Of a DNA stretch of 64,000 bases, positions 1 to 11,182 are shown in pieces; within the stretch, counting starts at the first letter, position 1, and every line of letters starts with the position of its first letter. Where the stretch lies: positions 1,141,671-1,205,670 of the forward strand of contig CAJSYZ010000002.1 of NCBI GenBank assembly GCA_910574455.1. The letters run 5' to 3'. Both the position numbers and the translations under genes were made by a program. The notes under the pieces are model-generated. The model was not told the origin of the DNA. It searched no databases and saw only the letters and a program-made list of their open reading frames with translations. The stretch comes from Trichaptum fuscoviolaceum. Lineage: Eukaryota; Basidiomycota; Agaricomycetes; Hymenochaetales; Trichaptaceae.

Positions 1-1
1 C

Positions 2-152
2 GCCCGTAAGAATGTCGCGCGCCGTCGTAGTCGAAGCCCGAGGACAAGAAACAAACTAGTTCGCCAGAAGAAACGAGTCCTAAAGCACGCGCAACAGCGC
101 AGACGTCAGACTCGTTCCCGTTCACGCTCTCGCACGTCGTGGTTGGGGAAAG
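2..152 (+). CDS. Partial 3' exon of an Arg/Ser-rich protein (left edge)
   Basis: The frame starting at base 2 is open from the window edge through a strongly basic stretch with repeated RS pairs (residues such as RRRSRSPRTR and TRSRSRSRTS). It meets a good splice donor, AG|GTAAGT, with GT at 153. Without splicing the frame stops at 179-181. The composition resembles an RS domain of a nucleic-acid-binding protein, or the basic tail of a transposon protein. No start codon or catalytic motif is visible, so neither identity nor strand is certain. Confidence 0.3.
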
Positions 153-249
153 GTAAGTTAATTTTCTCACGGTCTACATGACGCGACTAACACAAGTTAT
201 TATCGCGTGTGAACCGGCTACTCCGGTCACGCAACTAACCCGACCCGTT

Positions 250-440
250 ATCTTTGTTCCCGTTCCTCAAGTCTGCGGCCTACGGCCACTGCAGGTACCT
301 GCAGGTACCTGCACAGGTACCTGAGTTAAAAAAAGTCATACCTGGATCCGCAGGTAAGCGTGGGAAACAGGTACCTGCATGCGGGTGCACCCGGAGCCGC
401 AGGTTTTTGCTGCAGGTACCTACAGGTACCTACGGGTGAC
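250..440. repeat. Cluster of GGTACCTGCAGG palindromic words
   Basis: The 16-mer GGTACCTGCAGGTACC is its own reverse complement. It and partial copies recur at about 290-320, 370-390 and 410-435. The cluster abuts the 3' end of the next gene on the minus strand, whose last codon lies at 459-461. It may have replaced the missing end of that gene. Confidence 0.6.
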
Positions 441-458
441 ACGCACCCGTGTCATGCT

Positions 459-2868
459 CTAGTTCCTATGCCCGATATTCCCTAAACCAACCAAACCCGG
501 TGGGATCTGTAAAGCAATATGCGTAGTCTGCTCAACGTGCCCAGGGGAAACCTGCATAGATCTGAGAACGGCAGCAACGTTGTTGACCTCGCCTAACGTA
601 TGGCCAGTTTTCCAGCCCCATTTGTACACAGTTCGCTTAAACCCCACAGCGACGAGATTGTCGATGAAAGTCCATCCATAATCATAATCTGCGTCCAATT
701 GGTGCTCCTGGACCCGGGGGAATATATTTTCTTCCGGAACATATCCCGCAATTCGGATTGGACTAAAGAAGTCCCTCCCTTTCCAGCCAAGCCTAGACAA
801 GAGTGCTTCTCGTGGTACAGACTGAGCTGCCGACGATGGAGGAAGCCTATTAATGTCGATGACGTTATAGAAATTGTTCCAACTGAGACCTTCACCATCA
901 GTAGAGGAAAATTCAAATTCGTTGGGGAGGCATTGGTCGTCCACCTCGATCAAGCACCAATCCGTAAGGTAGGGTGTCTCGGAGATAGTCAAGTTACCCA
1001 TTCTTCGAGGGGGAGCATTGGCCACTTTCCCAATACGATTATTAATCCACAAATGTGGCGATGACGTCTTATCAAGCCAAGATTGCTCAATGAATTGACA
1101 CTTGTTTACGATATCCGCGAAAGCTTGTTGTTCAGCAGACGGCGGAAGATCAGGTGCCAGTGACTGCCAGTGAGTAAACGCTGCCGCTTCTAACTCATCG
1201 TGAAGCGCGCCAATCATTGGCACATGGGCGGCTAGAGCCTCGCGAGAGAAGAGATAAATTGGGCAATTGTCGTTTGGGTCGCGCGGCTTAATTGTTGTAT
1301 CTGCGTATGGATCGTAGTCTCCGAATTTCGAAGGAACGTTGCCATGGCGAGTACCGAGGATGAACACCTTGAACGTCGTGTTATCGAGCTTTTGTAGGAT
1401 AAAGAGCGACCCCGTTGAGAAGCCACCCTCCAGATTGCCAAGGCAAGTTCCTGTGACCATGGAGAAAGACGGTGTCATACGACTGATTGGCTTGTTGGCA
1501 GCTGCCACTGGCCTGCTTGGGAAATCCATCATGCGATCCCACAGGCGGAAATAATTATCGGCTCCCGCAGGTGCGGTGAACAGTATCTCTGTTGGGTAGG
1601 CGTAGGGTTCTGCCCCGTGAGCGCTAGCGACAAGGGGCCTGGTGCTGTTACCGTCATTATGCTCAGTGACATCCCCCGCACCTCCATTGTTCGTCGGAGC
1701 AGTGCGACGATCGGAACGTCTGGGAAGGTTGGTGAGTTCCGGATGAAAACTGAAGCCAGTGTGAACGGGAGCGGTATTGCCAACGCCAGTCTCAGCATGA
1801 CCGCTAGCCAGAGTATTTGAGTCGCCGGTGCCAGTGCGCACAACAGGTGGAACACTGACAGAAGCTTTGCCCTGGCCTGAGGCGCTAATGATTTTTCGCT
1901 CCCTGAGCTCGACCTCAACGTCGAAGATGCGCATTTCAAAGAGGAACTCTTTAACGCGTTCCGCGATGCGGCACGCATCTTCAGTGCGAAGTGACGGGTC
2001 GTTGACTCCGATCAAAACAAAAACAGGGCACACCCGACTATCTCCGTAGGCAACACGGTTGGCTTCCAGACTGTTCCACCGCAAATTCTCGGAATCGAGA
2101 TACTTCATGATCTTCTTGAGCAGTTGCGGCCATACATTGGCAATCCGGTGATTTCCAACAATGCCCACATATTTACGTTTTTTGGTCGCCGTCCAATTGG
2201 GACCGGTTCGCCCGAGCAGGCGCGGTTTGCCAGGGAAGCCAAGGTAGTAACCTTTCTGCTCCTCTTCTGACACATGTGTTCGTCGTGGGAGATAAGCGTT
2301 AGGATTTTGCGCGAGAATCGTATTCACAACCGCTGAAGACAGGACGGACTTGGTTTGCTGTGACTTCAAGTCTGGTTGAAGGGATGCGAGAGGAATTGAT
2401 AGTAGGAGGCTTCCCCCCTCCGAGTCTAAGGAACTCGTGACGGTGAATGACCCACGGGCAGGGCCACCGGCAATGATAAATCGTTCCCCCGAACCTTGTC
2501 CTTGCACAGGTTCGTCATCAGTAATCGCAGTTTCTGGGGCCTGTGAAACTGGTAACGGGTTAAGTACCAATCAGTTTCGCCAGTGTCAGTGAAGGGAAGG
2601 AAGGACTCACTTTCAGTCGGCATTGATGAAGAATGTCCTCCTGCAGCTTCTTCAACGTTAACCCCTAGGGCCTGCAAAACTAGAGATGGGTGATGCAGTA
2701 ATCAGTATTGCCAGTGTCAGTGAAGGAAGGCATAGGACGCACATTGCGCACTGAAAGGTGGCGTTGTAACTCCCAGTACATCTTCGTCTTGTACTATTGG
2801 GGTAGTCAGCAATCAGTATTGCCTGTGACAGAGATGGAGAACGCAGAACTCACATCCGCGTCGGTCAT
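459..2868 (-). CDS. Trypsin-fold-like hypothetical protein, C-terminally truncated
   Basis: My model is four exons: 2868-2854, 2793-2743, 2671-2611 and 2533-459, about 733 aa. All phases agree (0, 0, 1) and introns are 60, 71 and 77 nt. The start ATG gives MTDAD directly before a GTGAGT donor. The C-terminal half looks like a degenerate trypsin-like peptidase: a GTRH segment in the place of the TARH histidine motif, then DWCLIEVD with a candidate acidic residue, then KWGWKTGHTLGEVN, which resembles the KxGxxTG strand of these folds. A GDSG nucleophile motif is absent. The reading frame stops where it should come, beside a palindromic repeat cluster. Related unnamed proteins seem familiar from Agaricomycetes, but I cannot name a family. 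It is either a pseudogene or a non-catalytic relative. The three introns resemble each other. Confidence 0.6.
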
Positions 2869-2879
2869 TGTTTGCTCTA

Positions 2880-3552
2880 CTAGTAGTATTCCTTGGATGT
2901 GGCCCTGGCAAGCCTGGAGGTTGGGGGGCGGTGGATGTCATAGTGGTAGTACTGGTAGTAGTTGCTGGTTACTAGTAAGTAGTAGAAGTGAAAACAAGAG
3001 ACTACTACTAAATAAATAGTAGTACTGGTAGTACGTCACTGCCAGCAGAGCCTGAGGGTTCAAGTTCCGAGGCCAGTGAGTGCCAGTCTTTTATACAACT
3101 TCAACTCATCATTCACACGCCGGTGCGGCGCCACCGTGACTCCGAGTCCGACTCCGAGTCGGACAGGCTCGGAGTCACTGCCAGTGCCAGTGGTGCCACC
3201 GTGACTGCCAGTGGCACTGGCACTCAGGTGGCACCATGCACTCACTGGCACCTGAGGCTGAGGCTGCCACTGAAGGAGCCTTAACCTGAGGTGGCTGAGA
3301 AGTAACTTGAATTCAAATTCAATGATAATGTGGAGTACAAATCATGAGGCTACTACTACTACTAGTAACTTCAACTTGAAGTTGAAGCAAACTTTGAACG
3401 CAACACGCCATTCAAGAAAATGACAAACATCATACTAGTAGTAGTTGACCAGGAAGATAAAGATCAAGCAGCTCGTTGCATCCAAACCCTTCAAGTTGTC
3501 CTGTCACGGTACTCGTACACGGATACCTCCAAATCCGCCATTGCCAGTGGCT
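2880..3552. repeat. Word-rich intergenic DNA
   Basis: No gene is visible. The stretch is dense in TAGTAGTAC/ACTACTAG runs, TGCCAGTGGCA and CACTGGCAC words, GACTCCGAGTC words (tandem near 3136-3165) and TTCAACTTGAAG words near 3361-3390. Confidence 0.7.
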
Positions 3553-6500
3553 TCACTGTGTGATCGTCTGAGTTGACACATCTGTGAGCTGCTGCACGCC
3601 TGCGCCTAAAATCCGAAGTACCAAAGAATCAATGGGTAGTTCATCCTCAGCCTGCGAGTTGGCGCCTAGTAAGATGGACCGCAACTTCTGGCCCCAAAAA
3701 CGCCCACTGATATGCGACTCATTGAAATTCCGGCCGTAAGGCTTGTTTTGATCCGCTATCTCGCATAATGTGAGCAGTCGGGTTTTTACAGGTTCGGGGA
3801 AAACATCCTTTTGCACTTTCAAAATGTCCTCAGCATTCTCAACAAATGTGCGAAGGCCAGCGGGGTCACTGATTTCAGAGCGGTCATGGGCAACCTTGTT
3901 TAAAAACATTCGGAATTGTGTGTCGTTGAAAATGTCAGGGACGAGTTCGTCTACCAAGATAATTCTCATCGCAGTGTCGAGGGTTAAAGCCTTCTCCCTA
4001 TGCTCATTACGTCGATTCAATAGCCGCCGTAGTCTCAAATCATCGGGAGACACGCTCGTGTCTTCACGGGCTTTGGGGATGGGTTCGTTCGTCTGACCCG
4101 CTTTCAGGTCGGCGGATGCCATTGGCATGGTGGCCTCCATTTTCAGGCATAAACGGTCGAAGTATTCTTGCATCTCCTTCAACGCGACATTGACCTGCGG
4201 CACTTCGAGAGTCCCGCCTACAGCCACGCACGGTATATCCTCCGGGCCCACGTACTCTTGCCCGTCCAGCTCAGCCATCCTGGCAAAGTGGTCCTCGAAG
4301 TGGAACTTTACCATCAAGCCTTTGAACCGATGTTCATACATTTGGTCGTCAAAGAGATAGCCAGTAAAATCCTTATCCAGTATTACTTTCGCGTTTGTGT
4401 TCCAGGCCGCGTCGGCATCCAGCAAATCAATAGTCTGAGGATCCATCGGGTTCCTTTCCAGCTGGCTTAGCCGGCGATCGAGGAGGAAGAATAGTCTTCG
4501 GTGAAATTCGAAGACTATAAAAAATCGGACCAGGAAAAATTTGAACTGGTCGACGATTGATGCGTTAAGTGGTGGCTGCCAGGAGTATGGTGTCGCCGTC
4601 TTTTCCTTCGATGCATCCTCCGACACATCCACAGCCTCGAACTCATCCTTCCTTCCATTTCCCTTTCCCTTTCCCTTTCCCTTTCCCTTTCCCTTTCCCT
4701 TTCCCTTTCCCTTTCCCTTTCCCTTTCCCTTTCCCTTTCCCTTTCCCTTTCCCTTTCCCTTTCCCTTTCCCTTTCCCTTTCCCTTTCCCTTTCCCTTTCC
4801 CTTTCCCTTTCCCTTTCCCTTTCCCTTTCCCTTTCCCTTTCCCTTTTCCCTTTCCCTTTCCCTTTCCCTTTCCCTTTCCCTTTCCCTTTCCCTTTCCCTT
4901 TCCCTTTCCCTTTCCCTTTCCCTTTCCCTTTCCCTTTCCCTTTCCCTTTCCCTTTCCTTCATCATTTCCCTTCGCATACGCCTCTGTCAGCTCTAACTCT
5001 GCCAAGGACTTGGTGATGTCGACAATCAGGTCGTCGAATAGATGCCTTGGAATGATAGCAATGTCATTAGACAGGATTGTCGCTGGGCCCTGAGCTATGC
5101 CACTCATGCCGACTTCGCCTGTACGTCGTCCTTCCTTTAGCTTCTTGCCCGGCCCAGGTGATAGGGTCGCGAACTTCATGTAGAGTTGTTCAACCTTGTT
5201 CAAAAAATTTCGAATCATAAAACCACTTTCCCGTAGTAACGTCATAAGGGATGACCTGTTTTGGAGAGAAGAATCCTTTCTCTAATGGGAACGCAATTAT
5301 GAAGCTTTTCATGACGACTACCCTATTGTCCTCGCAGAGGGTGCGTATTTTACTGCTGGCTTTGGCGGCTTCGTTCTGGGTGAGATCCTGTGAGCTTCAT
5401 TTGTTTTACGATAGCAGCTCAAAATTGGCTTACCCCTTTGGCGGCTGCCGCACTAATCTGTAAGTCGTGTACTGTGTATACAAGACCCTTCACTGTCTCC
5501 TGCAAACACTTGTAAGTCCCAGCCATCTCCTCGAGTGTCACTTTGTCCGCCTTCGAGTCCAATTCCTCAGTCACATCAACGAATGCGTCGTCAATAGCCC
5601 GTATATGTCCTACAATCCGCTGTTCCTTTTCTAGTGACTGCTTTCGATAATTTTCCAGGTTAGTGAGCCTGCGCGAAGTCACGGCGAAGAGACTCTCCTG
5701 AGCTGAAGCTCTCGCGATTAGGGTGTAATCTTGAGCGAGCTGTTTCTTTAGAGCTTCAATAGCGTCCTCATGCTTTTTCAATTGCTCCTCATGTATATCC
5801 TTCTCCTTGTGAAGCTGGAGTGAGTCAGTCGCCCGGCTGAAGTTGGCTTCTGAGAGGTTTGATTCGACATTTGAGATAAGTTTTTTGGTTTTCATCAACT
5901 CATTCTACAAAAGCTTTAATTGCTCCTGATCACTGTCCCGCTTATTTATCAGGAGTTCCCTATGCCTCCGTTCGAAATCTTCCTTTTCATCTCGAAGCCT
6001 TCTTTCTTTCTCCTCAGTGTCGATCCGAAGTTGCTCTAGCTCTTTCATAGAGGCTAAGGCCTTCATGATATCGTCGTAGGGGGAACGGCCGATGTGTTTG
6101 TGGATGTTGCTGCCACTGTCAGATGATCAGAATCGGATGCGTACTCAGGCTGGCGCCGTAACTCACGACTCGGATACGTCAGCTTCATGTTCCGACACCT
6201 TCAAGTTCAAGTTTCCGGCCTCACTGGCATGTAATTCCGTGACTTCGCCACTTGATGCGTGCATTCCAAATTCAAGAATGGTCAGACTCGGACGCGCACT
6301 CAGGCTGATACCGTTACTCACGACTCGGATTCGGCGTCAGCTTCCAGCACTGGCACCTTACTGGTACTAGCCTCACAGTCACTAGCAGCCTGAGCGGTAT
6401 GTGATTCCAAGACTTCGCCACTGCCAGTGGGCCAAATTTAAGAGTCAGAATCAGGCGCATAGTAATCAGGCTGAGACCGTCACTCACGGTTTGTCCGGAA

Positions 6501-6814
6501 GTCCGTTTGCGATTATTACAGCTGCGCGTGCTGCTAGGTCTGTCTTTTTTGTTCCGGGTTTCTCCACCCATGCTTGCAAGATGAATTTTATACGGTCAAG
6601 GACGTTTGCCAAGTAAATATCCTCCTTCGCAACGGGGTGTGAACCCAATCCTATACTAGCCGCTGTTTTTAGTAAAGGAATGGAAATTAGTAGTGAATAT
6701 TTCAGACAACTGTCAGTATACCATGACGATATACGGACCATTAACAATATGGTGAGCCCTACTATCAGCGTTTCCTGTGCCGGACATAAATACGTTGAAA
6801 GTATCTGATGCCAT
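3553..6814 (-). CDS. Interrupted coiled-coil protein with KG repeat
   Basis: Exons by splice and phase agreement: 6814-6735, 6655-6488, 6420-6322, 6250-6167, 6115-5434, 5387-5322 and 5281-3553. The start ATG gives MASDTFNVFM. The second exon encodes a helical segment ending in GLPDKP. Exons 3 and 4 are related acidic SGEV... modules. Exon 5 begins a long coiled coil (KELEQLRIDTEEKERRL, later LKKHEDAIEALKKQL). The last exon carries a Lys-Gly repeat from the hexanucleotide array and then an unrecognised acidic domain of about 370 aa. Two lesions interrupt the frame: an in-frame TAG at 5907-5905 inside the coiled coil, and one surplus base in the array at 4844-4847. The 40-nt intron 5321-5282 is the weakest junction. 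No domain family is recognised. It is either a recent pseudogene or the frame breaks are assembly errors. Confidence 0.55.
4658..4957. repeat. (CCCTTT)n hexanucleotide array, about 50 copies
   Basis: An almost pure CCCTTT array of about 300 bp. Its only irregularity is a four-T run at 4844-4847. On the minus strand it encodes Lys-Gly, or Glu-Arg in another frame. Because the unit is 6 bp, copy-number change keeps frame, but the single extra T does not. Confidence 0.95.
6116..6487 (-). repeat. Three related introns with duplicated intervening exons
   Basis: Introns 6487-6421, 6321-6251 and 6166-6116 all begin GTGAGTnACGG and continue with CAGCCTGA. The exons that follow each one begin TGGCGAAGTC, TGGCGAAGTC and TGGCAGCAAC. 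The first two exons end identically in CCGAGTC before the next donor. Period is about 155-170 bp. All exons are phase 2 at both ends, so each duplication inserts in frame. Confidence 0.75.
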
Positions 6815-8152
6815 GTTCAAGTTGATGTTTTTTCTGCTATGTATTGATAAAAGTTGCGGCGGGCTGGGGCACAGAGACAGCCAGCGCAGTTTAGTTCAAG
6901 TTTCAGGTTCAATTTGACTCTGGATGGGTATTGGGTTACTGCTAAAGCCTAGTCCGGACGCTCACTACTAGTAGTAGCAGGCTGAAGTTCAAGGACTCGG
7001 AGTTGCCACTGGCACTGGTGACTGCGAGTCGGAGTCACCGTGACGCACGCGGCGGTGACGAGTCAGCGGTTCAAGTTCAACTTGAATCTGGCTGCCAGTG
7101 GCAGCTACTACTACTACTACTATACTACTACTAGTAGTAGTACTACTAGTACTAGTAGTGCACGGCGCCGGTGACTCAGCACGACTTTGAAGTTCAAGTT
7201 GCTGCTGGCAACGGCCCGTTTCGAACTCCGGACAGGAAGTCCCCTGTCACTGCCAGTGCCTGCCAGCCTGCCAGTGAGTGCCAGTGAGTGACAATCTCCG
7301 AGTCTACCACTGTTAGTAATACTACTAGTAGTAGTATTAGTAGTATTAGAGCTCTAGTTGTAGTACTAAAATACATACATGTGCGGAACATCCGATTCGG
7401 CTCTGAACAAGTTCCGGCCACTGGCACTGGCAGACGATCTTCAAGGCCTGGCTGAGCTTCAGTTGAGGAGGGCCGGTGACAAGCACAATGATATGGGCTT
7501 CGTAAGTAGTTGCGACAGATGGGGCAGAATCCGGGTTCTTGAGAGCTGAACCGACATCCAGAAGTAGAGGGGATTCAAGGCCTGACACACCTGAGTTCGG
7601 ATAGCAAGAGAGCGCCGGAAGGGCCTACTACTACTACTACTACTATAGTACTACTACTACTAGTAGTACTAGGCCAACACCGGCAGCCTCACTCACTGGG
7701 CTGGCAGGCTGACCTGATCCCGGGCCGGGTCCTGCCAGTGGCAGTGGCAGTGGCACAAACTTGAACGTGGCTCAAATTGTCCCGATATAACTGAAGGACC
7801 AAGTCGCCAGAGGCCTTTATCGAGGGTCCCACAAATCGGCAGTCTGCTGAGTTTCCGCTGAGTGAGAGTTCACTAAAGTTAGTACTAGTAAGTTAGTAAC
7901 TACCGCCTGTCATCATTCACTCACACCAATGTGACTGGCACTGGTACTCACTGGCAGGCTCAGCCTGAGGATGATGACCGATGATGCCCCTATAGATCCA
8001 CGCCGTTCACACGGCGCTTAAACTTGAACCATCCTTCGTCAACAAGCCTTGCTTTTCTTTCAATTACTACTCTCCGCCGCTGGTAGTGGCACGCCATTAC
8101 TGGTATTTCTTACCATTGAGGCTCAAAGTTAGGTTACTGTCAAACTCCCAGC
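6815..8152. repeat. Word-rich intergenic DNA
   Basis: No supported gene. Runs of CTACTACTACTAG/TAGTAGTAG occur at about 7105-7160, 7320-7345 and 7627-7672. They are mixed with TGCCAGTGAGTGCCAGTG, GAGTCGGAGTC and TTCAAGTTCAACTTGAA words. Parts at 7400-7620 are less repetitive but show no convincing reading frame. Confidence 0.65.
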
Positions 8153-10016
8153 ATGTCAAATTCCGAACGCGGGGACGAAACTTCAGGCTCTCGCTCGGAT
8201 ACAGATGATGAGTCAGTCTCTAGCCCGGATACAGATGATGAGCAGAGCGTTTCAGAATTCACCATACCTGGTACTCGCGACAGTAGTAGCTCAAAGCGCT
8301 CGATTGTCGATGGGTCCGACTCCGAGTCTGGCACCGACTGGGAACAGGATGCATTTCTCGAACTTATCGATTTCGGTAGGGATCATATTGCTTACTTACT
8401 ACGCAGCTTGGCTTATCTTTGGTGAATTGACAGAGGACTTACCCCGAGGCTTTCAGTCAAAACTATTTATCGATAGCACCGTGGTCCAATCAATCGTCAA
8501 AAGTTTGTCGTCCAAGATAAGGCGTGCAGACCGCGTCGGATTCTCGTCAGAGGACTTTCAGGAAACGCTTCACCTGGCTGAGCGCCTAGGGATGTGCTTT
8601 GATTCAGCAAATATGAGGATCCTTAAGAGGGATAGTGAGATTCAAGCTCTGCGGAGAAAGATGGAGAGGGCGATAGATCAGCTTGAGTCCAATACATTTC
8701 AGTACACGGACATGCTCTTCAAACTCACTGAAGAGCTAGCGATCTTCAAGCATCACATGGTAAGCCCAGGCTGCATCTTGGACTTGAAATAAACTCTGAC
8801 TTAATCATTTCTAACTTCTCGTCCTATTCTTCTCGGTGATATACAGTCTGAGCCGCTTCATCTGCTTATCAACAAACGTGTGGATGAATTCAGACTTGCT
8901 GTCGCCACAGCCTTCATATCTGTTCTTCCCGGCGCATTTCCGTCAAGAAAACTCTCCAATTTTTACTGGGGGCGTCATCTGGGACTACTTTTTGACTTGC
9001 TTAGTAACCCATTATCATTCACACCATACGATCCTGCGCTGGCAAATTCGACTTGAGGATAGTAAGGAGCTCGGCAATCGTTGGATACAGACGAAATCTG
9101 TCTTCTCTGCGATAAGGATTGACATCAAAGACACAGAGCTCGGGAGAAATATTTGTCATGAACTCGCTACTCAATTGAAGCACTTTACGACAGTCATGGC
9201 TATGAATCTCGAAAGATCTGAACGCAAACCCCGAAATCCCAGGCTTGCGCTTAAGTTCTTCCTGCCCCTTCTTATTTGGTCCTATAACGAATGCAAGGAT
9301 TGGGTAGCCGCCTTAGACGAATGCAGTTCGGGACAACAGTCAGAGTCAACCAACATTCGACTCTCGGAAACAGAAGTCAATTGTTCTGCCACTCAGACGA
9401 AGGCTGTCTTTCAAGCCGGAACAGCACGTGATGCACGGCGTCAATGGAAACGTGAACTTGAACGTGCCGGTGGAGAGGGTGCTCTGTCCGACATTCAACA
9501 ACTCATTCAGAAGTCAATGGATATTCTTGGCGCCGACTCGGCTGACGGCGTAGCATCCTCGTTGAAGATAAATCGACAACTCCTGCGCAAATATGGAGAC
9601 CGTTCGGCCATCCTGAGCAGGTTCAATTGGATCAGGAAATGCTTAATTATCCTCTCTGACGACTTGCTCTTGGATATGCTCCTCAAAAATGATGGTGCAA
9701 TGCGTCGGTTTACAATGAAGATGGATGCCTCTCAAATAGGGATTATCGAAGCGAGTCAGGGCATTGGACGATTTGACAATGCCGATTACAAAGATACAGA
9801 CGAGGAAAATCTGGACAGGTCCCCCACTTGTTCCTCAAGGATATCGAGCACATGGAGCATCTTGAAGCCCTTGTTCCGACAGAAGAGAATATTGACTCTC
9901 TCGTCTTGAAAACAGTCAACGATCTACTTCATGAGTATGGTCCATTCTATTTAACGGATTATGGAATCCTATTTGCTCTTCTCGACAAATTGGACCCTAT
10001 CCCACACCAGTACTGA
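8153..10016 (+). CDS. Unrecognised gene with acidic Ser-rich N-terminus
   Basis: Exon 1 is 8153-8375, starting MSNSERGDETSG. It has a duplicated SDTDDE/PDTDDE motif made by a repeated 17-bp stretch. Intron 8376-8433 (58 nt, phase 1) leads to exon 2, 8434-8771, a helical segment. Intron 8772-8846 ends in ATACAG, and exon 3 starts at 8847 (SEPLHLLINKRV...). The frame then changes twice. About 9000-9060 it moves into the frame carrying RWQIRLEDSKE through about 9815, then back to a frame ending IPHQY at 10014-10016. I found no splice pair that explains either change, so these may be indels or missed introns. The protein is helix-rich with no recognised domain. Expression and function are unknown. 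Confidence 0.5.
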
Positions 10017-10546
10017 TATAAGTACGGCAGTGTACTAGCTGACGGTTACAAATCGATCCATTGGTCACCGGCACACCATTTTGGCTGAGGCCCAAGGACA
10101 AGTTTTTTTTCGTTCATGGACAAATATTATGTTTAAGGATTTGTACTCTTACTATTTAATGGTTTACTCTATGGTGATCCACTTACTCTTCTCTCTTCAG
10201 ACTCTACTCTTTACAAGTCAGCTCTGTACTATAAGTACTAGTATTCAAGTTAGAAACCACTACCGCCAATAAATCTTCTTGAATATGACAAAATAATATT
10301 TAATAATATTCATATACTTATCTTTATGACAGGTGCTCAACATGAACTTGAAGTCGTAGTACTACAGTACTACTACTCAGCCTAGTAGTGGTACATTTTG
10401 AAGTTTAAAGTACTCATATTCAAGTTTTTTTTTTGATATTTCATACTATGCAAGTCGGGAACTGCAGTGATACACCACTATCAGCCTGAGGCTACTCAAT
10501 CATCCTCCATCATATCTACGCTTTCCTCTGAAGCGCTTCATGTGTA
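10017..10546. other. Gene-free AT-rich stretch with scattered words
   Basis: AT-rich sequence with TTTAATAATATT-like runs near 10290-10310 and a few TACTACAGTACTACTACT words near 10358-10385. No coding frame or RNA gene is seen. Confidence 0.5.
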
Positions 10547-11182
10547 CTACAGTGTCGGAAGGTCAAAACCCGCCTCTGGGTGCAGGCCGGAATTTTGCGT
10601 CAATGACTGAGATTTCAAAATTTTTCTAATAGAAGTAAGGAAGATACGTTGATTTCTGCAATAAAATTTTTCCGGTACATGTTTCAAATTTTTTGAAGAA
10701 ATTCAAAAAATTTTAGTCGAATTTTAGTTTCTATTGACCTTGGATTGACTGGAAATACAAACAGAATTGTTTTCCGAGACTTTTTGGAAAGTCTGTAATT
10801 AGGGTTTAATGCTTGAGGCTTCCGGACAAAAGTACCCGGGTGGTCCGGGAAAAGATGAATTCCGGATAGAATTTGCAAAACTTGCCAAACTATTCCACCA
10901 GGAAGTCCGGCTTGCAAAAAGACATTGTTCCCGTATATTCCGAAGCCGTGGGAACCTCTTAAAAGGGCCGTATTACTAAATTAGGTAGCATGTTTCAAAT
11001 CCTGGGTATAAGAATTTTTTCGGAATTAAATTCAAGCAAATCTAATCAATAAGAATGAAAGATATAATGCATTAGAAGCTATTTACACAGTTTCAGGGTC
11101 ATTGGCCAGTTTTTGTGGCCGGAGAAAAAAAAGTTTTGAAGGGGGGTTCCGAGAGGCGGGTTTTAGCCTTCCGACACTGTAG
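10547..11182. mobile_element. Non-autonomous TIR element (MITE-like), 636 bp
   Basis: The left end CTACAGTGTCGGAAGG and the right end CCTTCCGACACTGTAG are exact inverse repeats. The match continues inward through AAAACCCGCCTCT after a two-base difference, about 31 bp in all. A TA dinucleotide flanks both ends (10545-10546 and 11183-11184), which fits a Tc1/mariner-type target, although the flanking words are themselves palindromic. The interior is AT-rich with no transposase frame. A hAT-like origin (CAGTG ends) is possible if the ends are set two or three bases inward. Confidence 0.7.

Noticed and set aside
4541..5093. Plus-strand frames encoding Phe-Pro and Ser-Leu repeats
   Set aside because: They are the reverse reading of the CCCTTT array; flanking sequence in those frames has no coding character.
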